Positions 36,788-47,869 of a DNA stretch of 64,000 bases are shown in pieces; within the stretch, counting starts at the first letter, position 1, and each line of letters opens with the position of its first letter. The notes below the pieces were generated by a model. That model ran no database searches and was not told the origin of the DNA. It worked only from the letters and a program-made list of their open reading frames with translations. The position numbers and the translations under genes are program-made. The DNA is from JAJVID01 sp035714085 (GTDB lineage Bacteria; Acidobacteriota; Blastocatellia; RBC074). The stretch is from contig DASTMP010000196.1 of NCBI GenBank assembly GCA_035714085.1, positions 1 through 64,000 of the forward strand, written 5' to 3'.

Positions 36788-37003
36788 ATGGCAGAGAAGA
36801 AATTAGGCAAAGTCAAATGGTTCAACAGCGCCAAAGGCTACGGTTTTATCGAACAGCCTGAAGGCGGTGGAGATGTTTTCGTCCACTATTCCTCGATCCA
36901 GATGGATGGCTTCAAGACCCTGGATGAAGGGCAGGAAGTGGAATATGAACTGGTGCAGGGGCCAAAGGGCAAACAAGCCGAAAAAGTGATCATGGTTCGA
37001 TAA
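36788..37003 (+). CDS. CspA-family cold-shock protein
   Basis: A 71-residue single-domain nucleic-acid chaperone. RNP1 motif KGYGFIEQ and RNP2 motif DVFVHYSSI are intact, with WFNSAKGYGF at the start. It binds single-stranded RNA/DNA and prevents secondary structure. AGGAGG lies 7 bases before the ATG. Monocistronic: preceded by a long gene-free leader and followed by a strong terminator. Confidence 0.97.
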   Translation: MAEKKLGKVKWFNSAKGYGFIEQPEGGGDVFVHYSSIQMDGFKTLDEGQEVEYELVQGPKGKQAEKVIMVR

Positions 37004-37025
37004 CACGACCCTCTCAGCAACGCCG

Positions 37026-37060
37026 ATGCCTTGCTCGCGAAAACGGGCAAGGCATTTTTT
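37026..37060 (+). terminator. Intrinsic terminator of the cold-shock gene
   Basis: ATGCCTTGCTCG pairs with CGGGCAAGGCAT around a 6-base loop, followed by TTTTTT. Confidence 0.9.
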
Positions 37061-37085
37061 GTCGGCCGCCTCAGCAGTGTTCCCA

Positions 37086-37583
37086 TCATCGCGCCGAATT
37101 GTTGATGCGTGGAATCCAGCGAGGCGTAGTGGCGAGGTAATCCGAATACGATTCGCCGAATTTCCGCTTCAGGGCAGGCTCTTCGTAAAACACGACGAAG
37201 AGATGCTGCCAGGTAAAGGCGGTCACGGCGTATACGAGCAGCGCGCCTGATCTGAAGAGCCAGGCTTCTCCGAACAGCGCCAGCAGAACCCCAACGTACA
37301 TCGGGTTTCTGACGAACCGGTAAAGTCCCCGGGCGACCAGGCGCTTCGGCGGGTCAATCGGCGCGGGCGTCCCTTTGCCTGTTGAGGCGAAATCCCACGC
37401 GCATCGGAAATAGATCGCCGCGCCGACCGCCATCGGAATCAGGCCGAAAAGCTGAAACAGCCCCGTGCGCGCGCCGATATCCGTGAATGCTGACGAGCTC
37501 CTCGACAGAAGCAAATACGGGATCAGCGCGACTACCGCGCCCGGCGCGATGATCGTGAAGATCAATGTCTTGAGCCAGACCAT
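37086..37583 (-). CDS. Isoprenylcysteine carboxyl methyltransferase-family membrane protein
   Basis: A 165-residue protein with about four membrane helices. The family motif is GLYRFVRNPMYVGVLLALFG, with EEPALKRKFGESYSDYLATT at the C-terminus, together forming the S-adenosylmethionine and substrate site in ICMT/PEMT enzymes. Bacterial members methylate lipids, sulfides or unknown targets. The start at 37583 has GGAGG 5 bases upstream; the frame opens earlier but without support. It follows the GntR-SPFH pair on the same strand with a 72-base gap and may share the transcript. A shorter relative is at 7173. Confidence 0.85.
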   Translation of the reverse strand: MVWLKTLIFTIIAPGAVVALIPYLLLSRSSSAFTDIGARTGLFQLFGLIPMAVGAAIYFRCAWDFASTGKGTPAPIDPPKRLVARGLYRFVRNPMYVGVLLALFGEAWLFRSGALLVYAVTAFTWQHLFVVFYEEPALKRKFGESYSDYLATTPRWIPRINNSAR

Positions 37584-37655
37584 ATGAACCTCCGCATAGG
37601 CAAAAGCGGGAGTCGCGCAAACGCCGGCGCCCGCTTTCCTCATTTCACAAAATGC

Positions 37656-38603
37656 TCACTTGACGGGAACCGGAGTCTGTTCGCCTTCGCCTTTGGCCAG
37701 TTGTTGTTGGCGCATCGCCGCCGCGCCCAGCAAACCTCCCATCCCCATCGATTCGACGGCCGTGCTCGGCACGATCATCATCGCGCCCTTCTCTTTCAGC
37801 CCTTCGTAGAGCATGTTCATCGCGCGCAGGTGGAGCGCCGTCGGGTTTTCGTGATATGCCGCTGCGGCCTGCTCGAAGAGTTTCGCGATCTCGACCTCGG
37901 CCTGGCCGAGGATGATGCGGGCCTGTTTTTCGCGCGAGGCCTGGGCTTCGCGCGACATCGCGTCCTGCAACGCGTCGGGGATCACCACGTCGCGCATCTC
38001 GACCGACTGAACCGTCACGCCCCAGGGCGTGGTGCGCTCGTCGATCAACCTTTGCAACTCGTCTTCGATCTTTTCGCGACCGCGCAGCAGATCGGTCAGC
38101 GCGGTTCTGCCGATGATGTCGCGGAGCGCCGTCTGCGCCGCCCAACTCACTGCCTGGCCGTAATCCTGCACCTCCAGCGCGGCCTTCTCGGGGTCGTAAA
38201 CCATCCAGAAGAGCACCGCGTCAACGTTCACGGGCACGGTGTCGGCGGTCAGCGTCTCTTCGGCTGCGAAGTTGGTCGTGATGATTCGCTGATCGATGTA
38301 AGTCGAAACCGAATCGATCAGCGGCATGACCCAGAACAGCCCGGGGCCGCGCAAGCCTGTGTAACGCCCTAATCGCAGCACTACCGCTTTTTCCCATTGC
38401 TTCGCCACGCGCGGGGACAGCGCCGCGATCACTCCCACCAACGCCCCGAGTATCACGCCGAGTGGATTATTTGTCAGAACGCTGGCCAATACTCCCAGAC
38501 CTAACGAGCCGACCAGCGTCAACCCCGAAACCACGTTCGGCCGCGGAGGGTTGGGAACAGGAGTCTCCTTTCTTTTCTCTCTGATGATAGACATTGTAGG
38601 CAT
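37656..38603 (-). CDS. SPFH/band-7 protein (stomatin/slipin type)
   Basis: A 315-residue membrane protein. The N-terminus has two hydrophobic stretches (VVSGLTLVGSLGLGVLASVL; PLGVILGALVGVIAALS). The SPFH domain runs about 60-230 (EKAVVLRLGRYTGLRGPGLF, VNVDAVLFWMVYDPEKAAL, RTALTDLLRGREKIEDELQ, GVTVQSVEMRDVVIPDALQ), followed by an Ala/Gln/Glu-rich helix. Such proteins oligomerise in functional membrane microdomains. The ATG at 38603 has AGGAG 7 bases upstream and lies 2 bases after the GntR stop. No NfeD-type partner is adjacent. Probably regulated by the upstream GntR protein. Confidence 0.9.
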   Translation of the reverse strand: MPTMSIIREKRKETPVPNPPRPNVVSGLTLVGSLGLGVLASVLTNNPLGVILGALVGVIAALSPRVAKQWEKAVVLRLGRYTGLRGPGLFWVMPLIDSVSTYIDQRIITTNFAAEETLTADTVPVNVDAVLFWMVYDPEKAALEVQDYGQAVSWAAQTALRDIIGRTALTDLLRGREKIEDELQRLIDERTTPWGVTVQSVEMRDVVIPDALQDAMSREAQASREKQARIILGQAEVEIAKLFEQAAAAYHENPTALHLRAMNMLYEGLKEKGAMMIVPSTAVESMGMGGLLGAAAMRQQQLAKGEGEQTPVPVK

Positions 38604-38605
38604 TT

Positions 38606-39001
38606 TCAATCTCCTTTTTTGCGCCTGCCCGTGAGGTGTTCGATCACCTCGTCGAGGGAGAAGCTGAGGTTGTGAGCCTCGGCCAGAATCCGATCCGCGA
38701 ACGCGCGCAACTCCCGTTCGCGGCTCTGTTTGCTCGCGCGCTTCAAAATCCCGTCCTGGCGCGCGCTCACGAACGTCCCGACGCCCCGCCGCGTTTCCAA
38801 AATCCCCACGCGCTCGAGCTCCGCGTAAACCTTCGCCACAGTGTTGGCGTTAATCTTCAAATCGACAGCCAACTGCCGCACGGTCGGCAGCTGTTCGCCG
38901 ACGCGCAACCGGTCGGTGGCGATGGCGAAGCGGATCGCCCGCTCGAGCTGCGCGTAGATCGGCGTCGGGTCTGCAGCGTTGATGTGAAACCGGTCTTCCA
39001 T
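38606..39001 (-). CDS. GntR-family regulator, YtrA type
   Basis: A 131-residue regulator with an N-terminal winged helix (ERAIRFAIATDRLRVGEQLP, TVRQLAVDLKINANTVAKVY, GVGTFVSAR) and only a short C-terminal helical tail, as in the YtrA subfamily, which controls membrane-protein operons. A 22-bp inverted repeat 33 bases upstream is a candidate operator (39034-39055). It is directly followed by the SPFH gene, so it probably represses its own operon. The effector is unknown. Confidence 0.9.
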   Translation of the reverse strand: MEDRFHINAADPTPIYAQLERAIRFAIATDRLRVGEQLPTVRQLAVDLKINANTVAKVYAELERVGILETRRGVGTFVSARQDGILKRASKQSRERELRAFADRILAEAHNLSFSLDEVIEHLTGRRKKGD

Positions 39002-39033
39002 CGCTCAAATTTCGCCCAGGCTTGCTTGCCACA

Positions 39034-39055
39034 TTGTACTACGACAATAGTACAA
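39034..39055. promoter_or_regulatory. Candidate GntR/YtrA operator
   Basis: TTGTACT, 8 bases, AGTACAA: a perfect inverted repeat with the GTAC/GTAC core typical of GntR-type sites, located just upstream of the GntR-SPFH operon. Confidence 0.6.
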
Positions 39056-39105
39056 GTCGAGTTTCGTAATTTTCAACCCGCGCCGAATCAAATTTGGAGA
39101 CTATT

Positions 39106-39206
39106 TGCCACCGCAGCCACCGCAGCCACAGAGAAAGCGAGGCGGAGAGAGGGACCGCAAACGCCGCTTTGCTTTTCTAGCTCTCCTTCTCTGTGTCTGC
39201 GGCGCC
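39106..39206. repeat. CCACAGAG-type palindromic repeat, copy B
   Basis: GCCACCGCAGCCACCGCAG and CACAGAGAAAGCGAGG on the left face CTCTCCTTCTCTGTGTCTGC on the right. Intergenic, between GntR and thiD. No gene is seen in the rest of 39056-39291. Confidence 0.6.
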
Positions 39207-39291
39207 TATGAAACCGCTGTAATGAATTTGGCTGACGCCCAAGATGATGTTATGATCCGGCGCGGACCTACCACATAGAGTGTTTCTGAAG

Positions 39292-40137
39292 ATGTTGACG
39301 GTAATGTCAATTGCGGGTTTCGATCCATCGGGCGGCGCGGGCGCGTTGGCCGATATAAAGACTTTCGCGGCGATGGGGTGTTTCGGAACCGCGGCCGTCA
39401 CCTCGCTGACATTTCAAAACACCGTGGCCGTTTACGGCGCCTCGCATCAGACGGCTGAAGCGCTGCGCGCGCAGATCGAACCGGTCATCGACGACTTCAA
39501 GATCGCGGCGGTCAAGATTGGGATGACGCCCACGCGTGAGCTGATCGAGGTCGTCGCCGAGATCATCGAAAAAAAACGCCTGCCGAATGTAGTGGTTGAT
39601 ACGGTGATTCGTTCCACCAGCGGATACGATCTGATGGACGCGGAGGCGATTGGATTTTTGATCGAGCGGCTGTTGCCTCTGGCCGACGTGATCACGCCGA
39701 ATATGGCCGAAGCCGAGCGGCTGACCGGCTCGGAGGTGAAAGACCTGGAAGGAATGAAGAGGGCGGCCGAGCGAATTCACGAGATGAGCGGCGCGCCAAA
39801 ATCGCGGAGAACGTCGCGGCGCGCTGCGCTGGTCAAAGGCGGGCACCTGAAAGACGAGGCCACTGACATCCTTTTCGACGGACGCGAATTCCACATTTTT
39901 AAAGCGCAGAAGATCGAGACGCGCGACGCGCACGGCACTGGTTGCTCGCTCTCGTCGGCGATTGCCGCCCTGCTGGCGCAGGGCTGCGAGATTCCCGAAG
40001 CCGTCGCTCGCGCAAAGCAATATCTATCGGAGATATTGCGCTCCGCCCCGGACATAGGTCACGGGGCGCGGCCTTTGAACCATTTCCCGATGATTCGGCA
40101 AATGAGCGGGAGATCGGGAGTGGGGAATGGGGAGTAG
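39292..40137 (+). CDS. thiD: Hydroxymethylpyrimidine/phosphomethylpyrimidine kinase
   Basis: A 281-residue ribokinase-fold enzyme that phosphorylates hydroxymethylpyrimidine twice in thiamine synthesis. Marks: SIAGFDPSGGAGALADIKTF at the N-terminus, VKIGMTPTRELIEVV, and the catalytic region TRDAHGTGCSLSSAIAALL. A short basic insertion (SRRTSRRAA) precedes VKGGHL. The ATG at 39292 is preferred; a GTG at 39280 is possible and neither has a clear ribosome site. The last dozen residues (RSGVGNGE) come from a GGGGAATGGGG repeat. No other thiamine genes or TPP riboswitch are near. Confidence 0.93.
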   Translation: MLTVMSIAGFDPSGGAGALADIKTFAAMGCFGTAAVTSLTFQNTVAVYGASHQTAEALRAQIEPVIDDFKIAAVKIGMTPTRELIEVVAEIIEKKRLPNVVVDTVIRSTSGYDLMDAEAIGFLIERLLPLADVITPNMAEAERLTGSEVKDLEGMKRAAERIHEMSGAPKSRRTSRRAALVKGGHLKDEATDILFDGREFHIFKAQKIETRDAHGTGCSLSSAIAALLAQGCEIPEAVARAKQYLSEILRSAPDIGHGARPLNHFPMIRQMSGRSGVGNGE

Positions 40138-40162
40138 GGGGAAGTGACTTTTCCATTCCCCG
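40113..40162. repeat. GGGGAATGGGGAG palindrome at the end of thiD
   Basis: A G-rich tract (40119-40141) that encodes the last ThiD residues can pair with CTTTTCCATTCCCCG (40148-40162). Same style as other repeats invading gene ends in this window. Confidence 0.55.
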
Positions 40163-40279
40163 CATCAGTTCGGAGGTCGGAAATTTTCACGCAAATCGGC
40201 AAATTTCCCTCTGTTTTGCGTCTTTATCATACATGAACGTGGCAATCCGTATAAATAACCGCCTTCATTCTCATTACTT

Positions 40280-42364
40280 ATGAGCAGCAATCAGGAAAAA
40301 GGCATCATCCCGTTGACCGAATCGGAGATGTTCGTGCGGCAATCGGACGAAAACGTCGAGCTATTCGACCCGCAGCGAATAACCGATGCGCTGGTGCGCG
40401 AAACCAATCTCGCTTCCGAGACCGCCCACAAGATCGCGCTTGAGGTCAAAGAACAGATCAGGGTTTCCGGCATACGCGCCCTGACCGCGCCGCTGATCCG
40501 CGGACTGGTTGACGCGAAGCTGCTCGAGCGCGGATTGATGAACGAGTACCGTTTGCATTCGCGGCTGGGCGTTCCACTCTACGACGTAGACCGCGTCATC
40601 CAATCGGTCGCCGGCGAGACGGCCATATCGCATGGCCCCGAAGGCAGCAGCCTGGCGCTGGCCGAAGCCATCAAGCGTGAGTACGCGATCCGCAACATTT
40701 TCTCTGACGCCGTGTCGAGCGCTCACCTGGTGGGCGATCTGCACATCGAAAACCTGGGCGAGGTCGACCGCCCGACCACAATGATCGGCTCCGTAGATTT
40801 CATAAAACGCCACGGGGTCCGGCTGCCAGGCGGCTTCGCCGGATCGCGCCCCGCCAAACGCGCCGAGGTTCTGGTCCTCCACCTGGTGACTTATACGGCG
40901 GCGCTGCAGGGCTATTTCAGCGAGACGCTCGCATGGGATTCGGTCAACTTCGCGCTCGCGCCGATGCTGGTCGGGTTGAATCAGCGCGAGATCAAACAGA
41001 TCGCGCAGGGACTCCTGTTCGAACTGTCGTCGCCGGCGATTGCGCGCGGAGGGCAGCCGGTGCGATGCGACCTCCACCTGGATTGCGAAGCCCCGGCCTA
41101 CTTGCGCGACTTGCAGATTGTGGGCGCGGGCGGCGAAAAGTTCAGCTCGACTTACGGCGCGATGGAAGAGACGGCGCGCGACTTCCTCAAAGCGTTGTTC
41201 GAGGTTTACCTGGAAGGCGACGGGCAGGGACTGCCCTTTACGGGCCCGCGTCCGATACTGCATTTGACCGAGAGCTTCATCGAGAATCCGTTCAATCGGG
41301 GGGCGCTCGACCTGGTCATCCGCGCGGCGACCGAGCGCGGCGGCGTAACGCTGGCGTTCGACCGGCCCGCCGCCAATCCGGCGTCGGAGTCTTTCACCGC
41401 GCGCTACGGCGTGGGCGCGGACAGGTTGCAGCGCGTCGGCGAGAGTTGGCAGTGGCGGGCGGCCACGCTCTCTTCCGTGGCGATCAATCTGCCGCGGGTC
41501 GGCTATCGCGCCGCCGGCGATCCTCAGGGAGTGGCGAGGATCTTCGATTTGCTCACCGAACTGCTGGAACTGGCCGCCCAGGCTTCGCTCGAAAAACGGA
41601 TCTTTCTGGAGAAGCTCCTGGCTCGCGGCGAATCGGGCGCGCTGGCGATGTTGGCGATGCGCCCGGGCCAGGAAATCTTCCTGCCGCTCAGTTGGACAGC
41701 GCACGCCATTTGTCCAGTCGGGCTGGCCGAATTGGCGCAAATCGCGACAGGAGGCCCTCTCGACCTGTCGCAGGCCGCTCAGGATTTCGCCGCCAGCGTC
41801 ATCGCGCACCTCAACGCCGAGGCTGAACGGCTCTCGGTCAAACACAAAGTCAGATTCACGCTGGCCGAATCGCGCGACGCCACGGCGCCGCATCGCCTGG
41901 CGCGGCTGGACTTGAAATTCGCCAACCACCCGAGCGGACAAATCAATCCCGGCAGCGAAGGCGCCGCCGAAATCTTCTACACCAACTCCGTCAAATTGCC
42001 AGTCAAAAGCGGCGCCGGCGCTTTCGATCGGATTCGCATCGAGAGTGAATTGCAGGGTGGAATGATCCGAAACGCCGTCACTGACCTCTGGTTTGGCGCC
42101 GCGCTGCCCGCGACTGAAAAACTCGTGGAGCTGATTTCCCAGGCGTTTCATAAAACTCAGGCGTCGGCCATCGCCTTCTCACCCGACTTCACCGTCTGCG
42201 ACGTGTGTCACATAGTTCTGCGCGGCCTTCTGAGCAACTGCCCTCAGTGCGGATCGATGCGCGTCGACGGCCTCGCCCAGGGGGCCAATCGATACGGCCG
42301 AACCTCCACCTGGCCGCGATGGAAACTGGCTGAACTGAACCAGCGCAGGCGCGAAGAGATTTAA
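40280..42364 (+). CDS. NrdD-like (class III ribonucleotide reductase) protein lacking catalytic residues
   Basis: A 694-residue homologue of anaerobic ribonucleoside-triphosphate reductase. Residues about 17-105 are an ATP-cone ending in RLHSRLGVPLYDV; the barrel follows (EVYLEGDGQGLPFTGPRPI, AINLPRVGYRAAGD, EIFYTNSVKLPV); the C-terminus has a zinc ribbon with Cys640, 643, 654 and 657. Only three other Cys exist. The finger-loop position that normally carries the thiyl-radical Cys reads PASESF (367-372), the HIHDLG/Cys region reads HIENLG and PTTMIG (155-170), and the C-terminal RVxGY glycyl-radical motif is replaced by GANRYGRT (668-675). No NrdG activase is adjacent. It may be a catalytically dead, nucleotide-sensing protein. 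Confidence 0.8.
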   Translation: MSSNQEKGIIPLTESEMFVRQSDENVELFDPQRITDALVRETNLASETAHKIALEVKEQIRVSGIRALTAPLIRGLVDAKLLERGLMNEYRLHSRLGVPLYDVDRVIQSVAGETAISHGPEGSSLALAEAIKREYAIRNIFSDAVSSAHLVGDLHIENLGEVDRPTTMIGSVDFIKRHGVRLPGGFAGSRPAKRAEVLVLHLVTYTAALQGYFSETLAWDSVNFALAPMLVGLNQREIKQIAQGLLFELSSPAIARGGQPVRCDLHLDCEAPAYLRDLQIVGAGGEKFSSTYGAMEETARDFLKALFEVYLEGDGQGLPFTGPRPILHLTESFIENPFNRGALDLVIRAATERGGVTLAFDRPAANPASESFTARYGVGADRLQRVGESWQWRAATLSSVAINLPRVGYRAAGDPQGVARIFDLLTELLELAAQASLEKRIFLEKLLARGESGALAMLAMRPGQEIFLPLSWTAHAICPVGLAELAQIATGGPLDLSQAAQDFAASVIAHLNAEAERLSVKHKVRFTLAESRDATAPHRLARLDLKFANHPSGQINPGSEGAAEIFYTNSVKLPVKSGAGAFDRIRIESELQGGMIRNAVTDLWFGAALPATEKLVELISQAFHKTQASAIAFSPDFTVCDVCHIVLRGLLSNCPQCGSMRVDGLAQGANRYGRTSTWPRWKLAELNQRRREEI

Positions 42365-42475
42365 CCCCCTTCATTTGCCGGATTCATCTCACTGTCAACC
42401 GCGCGAATCGCCATGCCACTTTCCGCAATCCCGCCCATGTGTTACCTTCACGGTCTAGAATAAATGTATGGGAAA

Positions 42476-42582
42476 CACAACGGGGCAAAGGGTCAAAGGG
42501 TCAGTCAAAGGGTCAGTCAAAGGGTCAAAGGACCAAGGATTGGCTCACAAGGAAACCCTGAGGTCCTTTGACCCTTTGTGTT
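42476..42582. repeat. AAAGGGTCAGTC tandem repeat with inverted partner
   Basis: Three to four copies of CAAAGGGTCAGT (about 42486-42530) are followed by GGTCCTTTGACCCTTTGTGT (42562-42581), the complement of the last unit. It lies between the NrdD-like gene and carB and is too irregular for a CRISPR. Confidence 0.65.
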
Positions 42583-42616
42583 GAATTTTGGCCTCAAATT
42601 TGAAATTCATGGAAAA

Positions 42617-45814
<3,198 letters not shown>

Positions 45815-45838
45815 TTGCGGATGGCGATCGGTACGGCG

Positions 45839-45889
45839 CCGGGAGCGGTAGCGACCGGGTTACTGGAGCCCGGTCGCTACCGCTCCCGG
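45839..45889. repeat. GGGAGCGGTAGCGACCGGG palindrome
   Basis: Perfect 21-bp arms (45839-45859 and 45869-45889) around a 9-base loop, located between carB and the CoA-binding gene, 7 bases before that gene's ATG. Related to the repeats at 28852-28906 and 50831-50884. Confidence 0.75.
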
Positions 45890-45896
45890 TACCGTT

Positions 45897-46304
45897 ATGG
45901 GAATCAACGATCCTGAGGTTATCAAACGAATCCTCGACGAGTGCAAAACGATCGCGGTTGTCGGTTTGTCGTCCAACCCGATTCGACCCAGTTTCGGCGT
46001 CGCGCGGTATATGCAGCAGCGCGGTTACCGTATCATCCCGGTCAACCCTAACGAGACCGAAGTGCTGGGCGAACCGGCTTACGCTAGCCTGACCGATGCG
46101 TCGGAAAAGATCGATTTGGTAGACATTTTTCGCCGCTCTGAAGATGCAGGGGATCACGTCGATGAAGCGATCCGTCTGGGAGCGAGAGCCGTGTGGCTGC
46201 AGGAAGAGGTGATTGACGAAGAAGCAGCTAAGCGCGCTTTAGACGCCGGGTTGATGGTCGTTATGGATCGCTGCATTCTGAAAGAGCATATGCGGCGCCA
46301 ATAA
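45897..46304 (+). CDS. CoA-binding Rossmann-fold protein (YccU type)
   Basis: A 135-residue single-domain protein: IAVVGLSSNPIRPSFGVARY, LGEPAYASLTDASEKIDLVD, AVWLQEEVIDEEAAKRALDA, VVMDRCILKEH. This is the CoA-binding domain related to succinyl-CoA synthetase alpha; stand-alone members have no settled role. The ribosome site is replaced by the right arm of a 21-bp palindrome, so translation may depend on hairpin opening or on coupling. It is followed by a bidirectional terminator. Confidence 0.9.
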   Translation: MGINDPEVIKRILDECKTIAVVGLSSNPIRPSFGVARYMQQRGYRIIPVNPNETEVLGEPAYASLTDASEKIDLVDIFRRSEDAGDHVDEAIRLGARAVWLQEEVIDEEAAKRALDAGLMVVMDRCILKEHMRRQ

Positions 46305-46378
46305 TCTTTAAAGAACGACTCCAAATGATTGCAGACCGGACATGAAGTCGTTTTTTCTTAATAGCCAAAGCAATAAGC

Positions 46379-46417
46379 AAAACCGGCGGAGGCTGACAGC
46401 CTGTTACCGCCGGTTTT
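46379..46417. terminator. Bidirectional terminator
   Basis: AAAACCGGCGG pairs with CCGCCGGTTTT around a 17-base loop; A/T runs on both ends. It separates the convergent CoA-binding and M23 peptidase genes. Confidence 0.75.
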
Positions 46418-46452
46418 GAGTTTGCCAGATTGTGTGAGCCGCTCGAGTCAGC

Positions 46453-47313
46453 CTACTTGTTGATCGAGATGTAACTGAGCGGATTGACCGGGCGGTCGTG
46501 CAAGCGGACTTCATAATGGCAATGTGGCGCGGTCGAGCGGCCGGTGCTACCTACTTCTCCGATCGTCTTGCCGCGCGTCACGTGCTGCCCCATACGCACA
46601 CTAATCGACGCCATGTGACCGTAGCGGGTCGTAATGCCGTAACCGTGATCGATCACCACAATGTTACCGTAACCGCCATACATGCCAGCGAAGATGACTC
46701 TTCCGTCTGCCGTGGCCTCGATCGCTGTGCCGTGATTGGTCGCGATGTCCAGGCCGGCGTGGGATTCATACCCACCGCCGCCGAACGGATTGCGGCGCAT
46801 TCCGAAACCATCAGTGATGTATCCGCGCACAGGCCAACCGTTCGGAGTCGAGGCGAGTTTGATCTGGTTCCGGTCGAAAACGTCTTTGATATAACGTTGC
46901 TCGCTCTCCAATGCGGCGAACTTATCCTCCAGATCGCTCAGCTTTGTTTCGCCACTAGGTCCGCCACGGCCGATGTCCTTGCTGACATCGGGGCGGCTGA
47001 AGCCTGAGTACTCGGCCAATTTGCGCTGGTTCGTATCGAGCACGGCCAGCCGGCTCTGCAACTGATCGAACTCGCTTTTTGCCTTCTGATTCTCTTCCTT
47101 CAATTCGCGGTTATGTCGCTTCAGGCTGTAGTTCTGAGCGACGACAAACCCATGTTGTGTGAGACGGTAAGCTCCCCACGCGACGGTCAGCAATCCAATA
47201 ATGGCGAATCCCACAATCGCATAGAGAGCTTTGTGATAAACGTTGAATTTCCTGAGAGGAAAGCTGGACGTTGGGGCAAAAACAAACGTGTAAGACCGTT
47301 TATCTTGTTTCAT
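46453..47313 (-). CDS. Membrane-anchored M23-family metallopeptidase
   Basis: A 286-residue envelope protein. A single transmembrane helix lies at about 24-46 (HKALYAIVGFAIIGLLTVAW), then a coiled coil at 55-100 (LKRHNRELKEENQKAKSEFD), then the LytM/M23 domain at about 165-286. The zinc ligands are visible in HAGLD and HCHYEVR. Such proteins cut peptidoglycan cross-links or activate amidases at division. The ATG at 47313 has AGGAG 9 bases upstream. Transcribed divergently from the von Willebrand gene. Confidence 0.92.
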   Translation of the reverse strand: MKQDKRSYTFVFAPTSSFPLRKFNVYHKALYAIVGFAIIGLLTVAWGAYRLTQHGFVVAQNYSLKRHNRELKEENQKAKSEFDQLQSRLAVLDTNQRKLAEYSGFSRPDVSKDIGRGGPSGETKLSDLEDKFAALESEQRYIKDVFDRNQIKLASTPNGWPVRGYITDGFGMRRNPFGGGGYESHAGLDIATNHGTAIEATADGRVIFAGMYGGYGNIVVIDHGYGITTRYGHMASISVRMGQHVTRGKTIGEVGSTGRSTAPHCHYEVRLHDRPVNPLSYISINK

Positions 47314-47869
47314 CGTGCGTAACTCCTGACTCTGCTGTCCCGATAATTCCGAGAACCGAGCATGGGGAAGCCACACTGCGTCAGGGCATTGGTGATCCAG
47401 CGGGCTATTGAGTTGTCAGTTACTACTCTTTTTGGATCGCCGTCAGGACAGTTAATTGGGATGCAAAAACCGACGGCAAGCGCGTTCACGGTTAGGAAGG
47501 CTAGCACAATCTTTGTGTTTATTTCAATATGCCTAATCGCCGGCGCCGGGCGTGGTAAAGCTAAGCGCTGAAATACTTTGAGTTAGGCCTCCATTAAAGA
47601 GTCAGAAATCCCTTGTCTAATCCGAATTTTCGTAAGGCCTGATTCAAAATTTCGGACTCTTCAGGCTGCGGTGAGCGTCGGTAACTTTTCATCATTTATC
47701 CCATTTGCTAGACTGGGCGGGCCAATGATGATCACTGTTCGAACCGATCGCCAAAGTCAGATGAATTGATAGCTTCACCCTCACTATCGGCGCCCGTTGA
47801 TCAGATGGCGCGAAGATCGAATTGGTCAAATGGCGCGAAGATCGAACCGCGGAAAATAGAGGTACCGCT
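47314..47869. other. Gene-free stretch before the VWA cluster
   Basis: No convincing gene. A possible 36-codon peptide starting at 47461 (hydrophobic core STIFVFISICLIAGAG) has no clear ribosome site. A 17-base direct repeat (ATGGCGCGAAGATCGAA at 47805 and 47830) lies just upstream of the VWA gene. Inverted ACTCTT/AAGAGT sequences occur near 47600-47660. Confidence 0.4.

Noticed and set aside
42480..42582. Regular-looking repeats resembling a small CRISPR
   Set aside because: The units are about 12 bases and adjacent without unique spacers, and no cas gene is near.
47455..47520. Possible cyclic-di-GMP (GEMM) riboswitch from GGGATGCAAAAACCGACGG
   Set aside because: The conserved GEMM segments do not occur in the right order and the paired arms are missing; no downstream gene is close on that strand.
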